A stretch of 11,309 nt of DNA, taken from assembly GCF_019112545.1 (NCBI RefSeq), contig NW_025064984.1:2491-13799 (forward strand). Reading direction: 5' to 3'. Made by a program: the position numbers and the translations under genes. The DNA is from Guyanagaster necrorhizus (Eukaryota; Basidiomycota; Agaricomycetes; Agaricales; Physalacriaceae). Shown one piece after another: positions 6,999 to 11,309 of the stretch (its first letter is position 1; each line of letters begins with the position of its first letter). The notes below the pieces were generated by a model. It saw only the letters and a program-made list of their open reading frames with translations. It was not told the origin of the DNA and did not search any database.

Positions 6999-7380
6999 GG
7001 ATTGATAGGCGATCATGAAGATGGAGTTAATGCTACAATTACTCAGCTAAAGGGCTCTTCTCACATCGAGGGATCCAGCCTCAGTTCGTCAGCGCTCTTT
7101 CACTATATCGCCGTGCACCTAGTCTCGTCCCCATCAATTTCGGTGAGATTTTCTCTTGTGCAGGAAGATCGTGTGAAAACAGGGTACAAAACGGTGAGTT
7201 CCCTGCCAATCTCTGCTCAGGTGGTCCGCTTTCTCCGTAGAGGGAACTCACCGAAACGAGGCTAGTGCACGTCTCGCGAAGTACATTCCTGGGTGCCCGA
7301 CATGAAACAGGAGAATAATTATCATCAAGAATGCTTCCCTGGCACGACGCGCGTCCGCCAGCCGATGAACAGGGCTGCTA
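6999..7380. repeat. Tandem duplication, unit 2 (filled site)
   Basis: Homologous to 6723-6950 and separated from it by 48 bp. It is 382 bp long because of an insertion at 7119-7265. Subtracting that and one 5-bp target duplicate gives 230 bp, matching unit 1. An open frame (6966-7265) runs through the unit into the inserted element and is best read as a chance frame. Confidence 0.8.
7119..7265. mobile_element. 147-bp MITE-like inverted-repeat element with TSD
   Basis: The ends are inverted repeats: CTAGTCTCGT (7119-7128) against ACGAGGCTAG (7256-7265), with one mismatch in ten. A second inner pair is perfect: TTTCGGTGAG (7138-7147) with CTCACCGAAA (7247-7256). A direct duplication TGCAC flanks the element (7114-7118 and 7266-7270; possibly GTGCAC as 6 bp). 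The paralogous unit 1 shows the unoccupied site. Internally, CGGTGAGTTCCCT (7192-7204) and AGGGAACTCACCG (7241-7253) form a perfect 13-bp hairpin. There is no coding capacity, so any transposition would need a transposase supplied elsewhere. Its superfamily is not assigned. Confidence 0.75.
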
Positions 7381-7424
7381 TAATGTTAATAATCCATTTA
7401 CCGTACACACCGGGGTATGGTCTC

Positions 7425-7476
7425 GCTGAATAAGAGCTGAATTCATGTCATCTAGGCGGTAACACTGGAATAAAAG
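7425..7476 (+). promoter_or_regulatory. Promoter of the first SDR gene
   Basis: AATAAAAG (7469-7476), a TATA-like box, lies 36 bp before the ATG at 7512. The second SDR has the same AATAAAAG at almost the same distance (10277-10284). Further up, GCTGAATAAG (7425-7434) is also shared with the second SDR (10254-10263), where it forms half of a palindrome. Here only the one half-site and a GCTGAAT repeat (7436-7442) are seen. Confidence 0.45.
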
Positions 7477-7511
7477 CATGGATTCCAGAAAGTACTCAAC
7501 ATTTCACAACC

Positions 7512-8634
7512 ATGACGGATCTCAATGTGACTACAATGATGTCGCTGTCGGGACGAGTAGGCCTCGTTACAGGTGGAGGGACAGGAATGCATGTTCTCTA
7601 ATTCTCGGTTATGGCTCACGGTTGACTCTCTGACAGAGGATTCATGATTGCGAAAGCCTTTGCTGCGAACGGGGCAAAAGTATATATCACTGGCCGAAGG
7701 CTGGACGTGCTTAAGAAAGCCGCGGCTTCTGTTACGGGCGTTCCAGGATCCATTGTCCCGTATGCAGCTGCTCCTTCCAATTGCATTCGTCCCTGATACG
7801 CCTATAGTTTCCGGATGGATGTCACCGATGAAGAAAGCGTCAAGGCCGGTGCAAAATACATCGAAGGAATCGACGGGAAGCTCGATATCCTCGTCAACAA
7901 GTCCGTCTATCACAGCCTTGGTTCCTCGTCCATGCACTAATTAATATCTACGCAGTTCCGGAATTGCTGGGTCACGAAGGGACCCAGACTTCGCTGCGAA
8001 GAAATATGCCGCAGAGACTCGGGATCCTTTCGAGCCCGAGACGGTACAGAACTGGGAGGACATCTTCGCACTAAACACGATCGCCGCATTCTTCGTCGTA
8101 CGCGCCTTCCAATCTCTCCTCGTCAAAGGGGCGCAGTCCCGTGCCCAAGGCACATCCAGCGTCATCAACATCAGTAGCGTGGCGGCAAAGCTGAACGGGC
8201 TGAGCCCCGCCACATCCGTATGTGCCATGCCATCCCTTTGAGTTTGTGTAAGCTAACCTTGATTTTTTAGGCAGCATACAATGTAACAAAAGCTGCTTTG
8301 GACAAGCTCACGCTTGTTCTGGCAACGAGTTTTGCTGGGAGGAGTATCCCGATTAGGGTGAACGTGCTGGCTCCTGGTCCGTTTTTATCTGAGATGGCTA
8401 CTCATGAGCAGTTGGAGATGATCAAGAATAACACTCTACCTGGATTGGTCGCACCGGTTCCTGCGAAGAGGTCGGGGACGTGAGTATGTTCATTGTTTGG
8501 ATCAGATTGAATACTGATTTTGAGTTTCTAGTGAGGCGGAGATGGGGATGACGGCGATCTACTTGGCCGTGTCGGACTTTACAAACGGAGCGGTTTTGAA
8601 CCTGGATGGAGGATTATCGTTGGTCAATCCTTGA
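7512..8634 (+). CDS. Classical short-chain dehydrogenase/reductase, six exons (SDR1)
   Basis: An NAD(P)(H)-dependent oxidoreductase of the classical SDR superfamily, similar in motif layout to FabG/RhlG-type ketoreductases; the substrate is unknown. Exons are 7512-7588, 7637-7759, 7808-7900, 7956-8217, 8271-8479 and 8532-8634. The introns are 48, 48, 55, 53 and 52 nt, and the product is 288 aa, a usual SDR length. Visible motifs are TGGGTGIG (residues 20-27) for nucleotide binding, GRR (45-47), which favours NADP(H), NNSG (97-100, an NNAG variant), active-site Asn138, Ser172, and YNVTK with Tyr188 and Lys192. A C-terminal VLNLDGGLSL follows. All junctions were fixed by alignment with the copy at 10319. 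Intron 1 has a GC donor (GCATGT) where the other copy has GT, and retaining it would introduce an early stop. Intron 3 has a weak donor, GTCCGT. No signal peptide is present, so it is probably cytosolic. The duplicated block starts 15 bp after the stop. Confidence 0.88.
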
Positions 8635-8648
8635 TTGATGTAGAGCCT

Positions 8649-9539
8649 CATTTGTCCAGTAGTCACGCATGACGCACGGACGTTCGCAGTTTTTGCCCCT
8701 TTGACCGACCGGAGAAATTTTTCCAAGAAGACGATGGGTTTGCCGATGAACTTCATGTACAGAATATTTTCCAGATTTACATTGACAACAGCAGATATGA
8801 GATCCTATCAGAAGAGGTATACAGAGAATGGTGTAATACAGCCACGAAAACACTGTAATTATGGTCAAACGACGAGCATCTGCGATATTTCGCTGAAAAT
8901 GTACCGACAGTCAAGCTAGATATTTGACCCAAGACAGAAACCACAGGAGATACGAAGAGAGTATCACGAGCCAGAAATATCTGAACAAGAGCAGGCGAAT
9001 GATCTTCATGTTCCTGAGCCTAGTTCAACGAAAACGTTGATGCGTCAAGGCAATACAGCGAGGAGAATAATCACCGATAAACGACAATCCTTTCTTGCAG
9101 GACCAGAATCCTGTACACATCTGGAATGAAATAAATATGCTAGGCATCTACGAAGCGACCTGTGGAACGTACCACAGTCTTCACCAGATCTATTACGCAC
9201 TGCAACCTTGATGTCCACGATTTCTGCCGCTAGTTTACGAAGAAGAGATTCCTTCAGTCGATAGTCCTTGCACTGTGATATTGCGTTTTGGGCCAATTCC
9301 AGGGTCATGGCAAGTTCAGAGGTCGTGGCGAATTCTACTAGCTGACGCTCGATATCCTCGATTATTTTGCAAGCTTCGAATATTTCGAGGAGTAGGTGGA
9401 CCGTCGTTTCGCAGGGAAGTAATATTGTGTTGCTGGGTTGGGACATTGCTGCTTGCTTGAAGAAAGGTATATGGTGGCGCTTCAAGTTGTATTTGAAACT
9501 CCGACGCTGTAACCGCTCCGATTCGTATACTGCGGCCAT
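8649..9539. repeat. Duplicated block, copy 2
   Basis: The second full copy of the block at 4011-4942, in the same orientation, beginning 15 bp after the stop codon of the first SDR gene. The strongest conservation is at 8819-8900 and around the inner gene's intron (9121-9172). Similarity fades near the ATG of the inner gene. Open frames at 8559-8868 (minus) and 8701-8919 (plus) shift or stop relative to copy 1 and are not taken as genes. Confidence 0.8.
9071..9539 (-). CDS. Paralogous small helical protein, copy B, two exons
   Basis: Paralogue of the gene at 4444-4942. Exon 1 is 9173-9539 and the intron is 9121-9172 (52 nt, GTACGT..ATTCCAG). Exon 2 is 9071-9120 with the stop at 9071-9073, giving 138 aa. 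Met at 9539 aligns with the start of copy A; an in-frame Met four codons upstream (9551) is not shared. Conserved segments are FFKQAAMSQPSNTIL, TSELAMTLELAQNAISQCKD, LAAEIVDIKVAVR and the spliced tail YRILVLQERIVVYR. The central region is probably helical or coiled-coil with regular Leu/Glu/Lys. Unspliced, the frame would continue to 9045 with a different hydrophobic tail. The function is unrecognised, and neither copy has an obvious disabling change after splicing. Confidence 0.55.
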
Positions 9540-9551
9540 CTGGATGTCCAA

Positions 9552-9899
9552 TCCTTGCTAGCCCTCCAAATCAATGCCGTTGAAATCGCTATCAGAGATA
9601 GTGAGTGCTCAGGCCACTGACGAAGACAAGAAGCTTTTTTCGAAAAAGGTTTATAAAGATACGGCAACATGAATATCATTTTGCTTCAACCAACCAATGT
9701 TTTTGGCTTCAAAGGAGTTCTATTCTCATCTATCAATTCCAGCGTAGAAGTGGAGCCTAGAAATGAGGACGAGAACGAAAATAGCGCGACGATGCACACA
9801 TATACATGTCGAAACTGCTCACAGTTTACCCGGCACCGATAGAGGGCGAAGGTGGCCATCTTACGCTATGAGCTCGACTGTCTATTGTTCGTCTTCCTT
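9552..9899. other. Intergenic stretch upstream of copy B
   Basis: Probable promoter region of the minus-strand gene ending at 9539. A TTTATAAA box lies around 9649-9656, about 110 bp from the ATG, farther than in the other genes here, so an extra 5' exon or long leader is possible. No protein family was recognised in the overlapping short ORFs. Confidence 0.3.
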
Positions 9900-10045
9900 G
9901 GCCCACCTACCCTTCCGGCAAGTCGTTACGTACTCAGGGTCCCTGGGATTATACTGTTTCATTGGGATGAAGCACTGAAAATGATAAACACAAAGTATGC
10001 GAACTGCTATAGAATTGATGTGTTACTTACTCAGCTACTAAGGAA
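9900..10045 (-). pseudogene. Very uncertain SDR-like relic (intron 3 / exon 4 start)
   Basis: About 31 nt at 9968-9998 match 6353-6383 with five differences; 6353-6383 spans the 5' edge of the SDR relic. On the minus strand the 9968-9998 region ends in an intron-like ATCATTTTCAG, followed by a short frame reading NPRDPEYV that recalls RDPDFV of SDR exon 4. A consensus GTAAGT donor lies 56 nt upstream of that acceptor. The frame soon stops and nothing else of an SDR is visible. It may be a remnant of a fourth family member or an unrelated shared repeat. Confidence 0.2.
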
Positions 10046-10236
10046 TTCCGAATCTTCTCTTTCTATACCGGTTTTCTCAACGCTTTAACTCTTTCAAGGC
10101 CATCGAAAAAAAAAAACACACACGCACAAGAAATCCTTTCTTCACATGACGAGCTTCCAGAATAAGAGTGGCCTCAATTTAGGTCATGATGCTGACGGTT
10201 TGTCGGAAAAGATGAACGGCGTCGGATGGGCGATAA
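10046..10236. other. Spacer upstream of SDR2
   Basis: It contains an A-run followed by a CA-rich simple repeat (about 10107-10128). No coding signal was recognised. Confidence 0.3.
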
Positions 10237-10284
10237 ACCGCTTATTCAGTTGTGCTGAATAAGTGGTGCAACTTCTAATAAAAG
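10237..10284 (+). promoter_or_regulatory. Palindrome and TATA-like box of the second SDR
   Basis: A 13-bp inverted repeat (10237-10249 against 10255-10267, one mismatch) has a perfect core CTTATTCAG-N5-CTGAATAAG. It sits 9 bp before AATAAAAG (10277-10284), which lies 35 bp before the ATG at 10319. The right arm, GCTGAATAAG, is also conserved upstream of SDR1. The layout suits a binding site for a dimeric regulator, which is an inference. Confidence 0.5.
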
Positions 10285-10318
10285 GGCTCACGACTGAAGG
10301 CCATTCGAGACCCTCGGC

Positions 10319-11309
10319 ATGGCAGATCTCAGCATGGCTACGGTAATGTCACTATCTGGACGAGTGGGTCTCGTTACAGGCGGGGGCACGGGGATGTAAG
10401 GGTCAGTATTCTTCCTTACGGCTCGTGGTTGACCTTTCGATAGAGGATTGACCATCGCTAAAGCCTTTGCTGCAAATGGAGCCAAGGTATACATTGCTGG
10501 CCGAAGGCTGGACGTGTTGGAGAAAGCAGCTGCGTCCGTTACAGGCGTCCCCGGATCTATTGTCCCGTATGCGATGTCCCCCGTCTCCCAGTTAAGCACC
10601 CCATGAAATGACGTGCCTACAGACTCCGGATGGACGTGACAGACGAAGAACACGTCAAGGCCGGCGTAAAGCATATCGAAGGAACCGACGGCAAGCTCGA
10701 TGTCCTCGTCAACAAGTTCGTCGATAATCGCTGGGACCCCCTCCATTACGCTAACCTTTTGGCACTAGCGCCGGGTTCGCCTCCCCCGTTCGGGATCCTG
10801 ACTTTGTCGCAAAGAGGTCGGTCGCAACGGACCCTTTCGAACTCGAGACAATACAGAACTGGACAGATATTTTCGCCCTCAACACGATCGCGCCGTTCTT
10901 CGTCGTACGCGCCTTCCAATCCCTCCTCGTCAAAGGAGCGCATTCCCGTCCACAAGGCACCTCAAGCATCATCAATATCGGTAGCGCACTCGCAAAGTTA
11001 AACACAACCCCGCACATGGTTTGTGTATGTACCCTGCTGTTCCCTCCAAGCTTGATTCGGAAGCTAACATGACCATGGTAGATGGGATATGGTGCGACGA
11101 AAGCAGCGTTGGAGAAGCTGACGCTCGTTCTGGGGACGAGTTTTGCCCAGCGGGGCGTCCCCATCCGGGTGAACGTGCTATCGCCAGGTGCATTTGCGAA
11201 TGAGCTGACCAGTGCTGAGTTTATTGAGACGATTAAGACGAAGCCGCCACCTGGGTTCGTGGCGCCGGTACCTGCGAGGAGACTTGGGACGTGAGTATGC
11301 TCAGTCGCA
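10319..11309 (+). CDS. Classical SDR, second copy, 3' end outside window (SDR2)
   Basis: Paralogue of the gene at 7512-8634. Exons are 10319-10395, 10444-10566, 10623-10715, 10769-11024 and 11082-11290. The introns are 48, 56, 53 and 57 nt, and a fifth starts with GTGAGT at 11291; exon 6 lies beyond the window. About 252 residues are visible. Motifs present are TGGGTGIG (20-27), GRR, a perfect NNAG (97-100), Asn136, Ser170 (in INIGS), and YGATK with Tyr186 and Lys190. Exon 4 is two codons shorter than in SDR1, and all intron positions and phases match. Intron 1 has a regular GT donor (GTAAGG). The intron 4 donor used is GTATGT at 11025, by alignment; a nearer GT at 11019 is also in phase. In exons 1-2 I count 9 amino-acid differences in 67 between the two copies. 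It appears functional as far as it can be seen. Confidence 0.88.

Noticed and set aside
6966..7265. 99-aa plus-strand ORF
   Set aside because: It spans the duplicated unit and runs to the end of the inserted inverted-repeat element, so the frame is accidental.
7452..8289. Several minus-strand ORFs opposite SDR1
   Set aside because: They are antisense shadows of exons whose plus-strand frame carries all SDR motifs.
4011..9539. The block pair as long terminal repeats of a retroelement spanning the interval
   Set aside because: The blocks contain a spliced gene, lack TG..CA ends and a visible target duplication, and no reverse transcriptase or gag-like frame lies between them.
10288..11193. 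Minus-strand ORFs opposite SDR2
   Set aside because: Antisense shadows of SDR2 exons 1-5.
1..11309. CRISPR array, prophage or bacterial operon
   Set aside because: No regularly spaced repeats, ribosome-binding sites or co-directional overlapping genes; introns show a eukaryotic source.

Overview
The window looks like a piece of a filamentous fungal genome, most likely a basidiomycete (Agaricomycete-type). The evidence is many very short spliceosomal introns (48-59 nt, GT..AG, with CTNAN-like branch sites), AT-rich TATA-like boxes 35-45 bp before start codons, moderate GC, and protein families common in mushrooms. There are no bacterial operon features. It is an accessory, rearranged region, with duplicated genes, broken gene copies, block duplications and a small inverted-repeat element.

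Left part (1-4000): a tautomerase_3 (cis-CaaD-like) gene on the minus strand (1117-1639, three exons) is the best-supported gene. Its last exon carries an in-frame TAG that is either a nonsense mutation or the 3' splice site itself. Around it are long stretches without recognisable genes, two unrecognised ORFs (2181-2555 plus; 2811-3119 minus), hairpins near 3180-3230, a tRNA-like relic (3361-3448) and a broken spliced gene of unknown family (3438-3938).

Middle (4011-5333 and 8649-9539): a block of about 0.9 kb occurs twice in the same orientation, plus a third partial copy at 5178-5333. Each full copy carries the same small helical-protein gene on the minus strand, with an intron at the same position and a shared C-terminus after splicing.

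Right part (5877-11309): a family of short-chain dehydrogenases/reductases (SDR). One copy is complete (7512-8634, six exons, 288 aa). A second has intact exons 1-5 and runs off the window (10319 onward). A third is a deletion-riddled relic on the minus strand (5877-6358), and a fourth, very uncertain relic lies near 9900-10045. Between the SDR relic and the first intact SDR lies a tandem duplication of about 230 bp (6723-6950 and 6999-7380). Its second unit has been interrupted by a 147-bp inverted-repeat element with target-site duplication, and the first unit preserves the empty site. The first unit also carries a fragment that may come from a fungal-type transcription factor.

The two intact SDRs each have their own promoter and keep the full N-S-Y-K catalytic set and an NADP(H)-type nucleotide site. 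Their substrate cannot be read from the sequence. The picture is a local birth-and-death gene family in a rearranged region rather than a clear biosynthetic cluster. I found no CRISPR, phage or convincing rRNA feature and no clearly new defence-type system.
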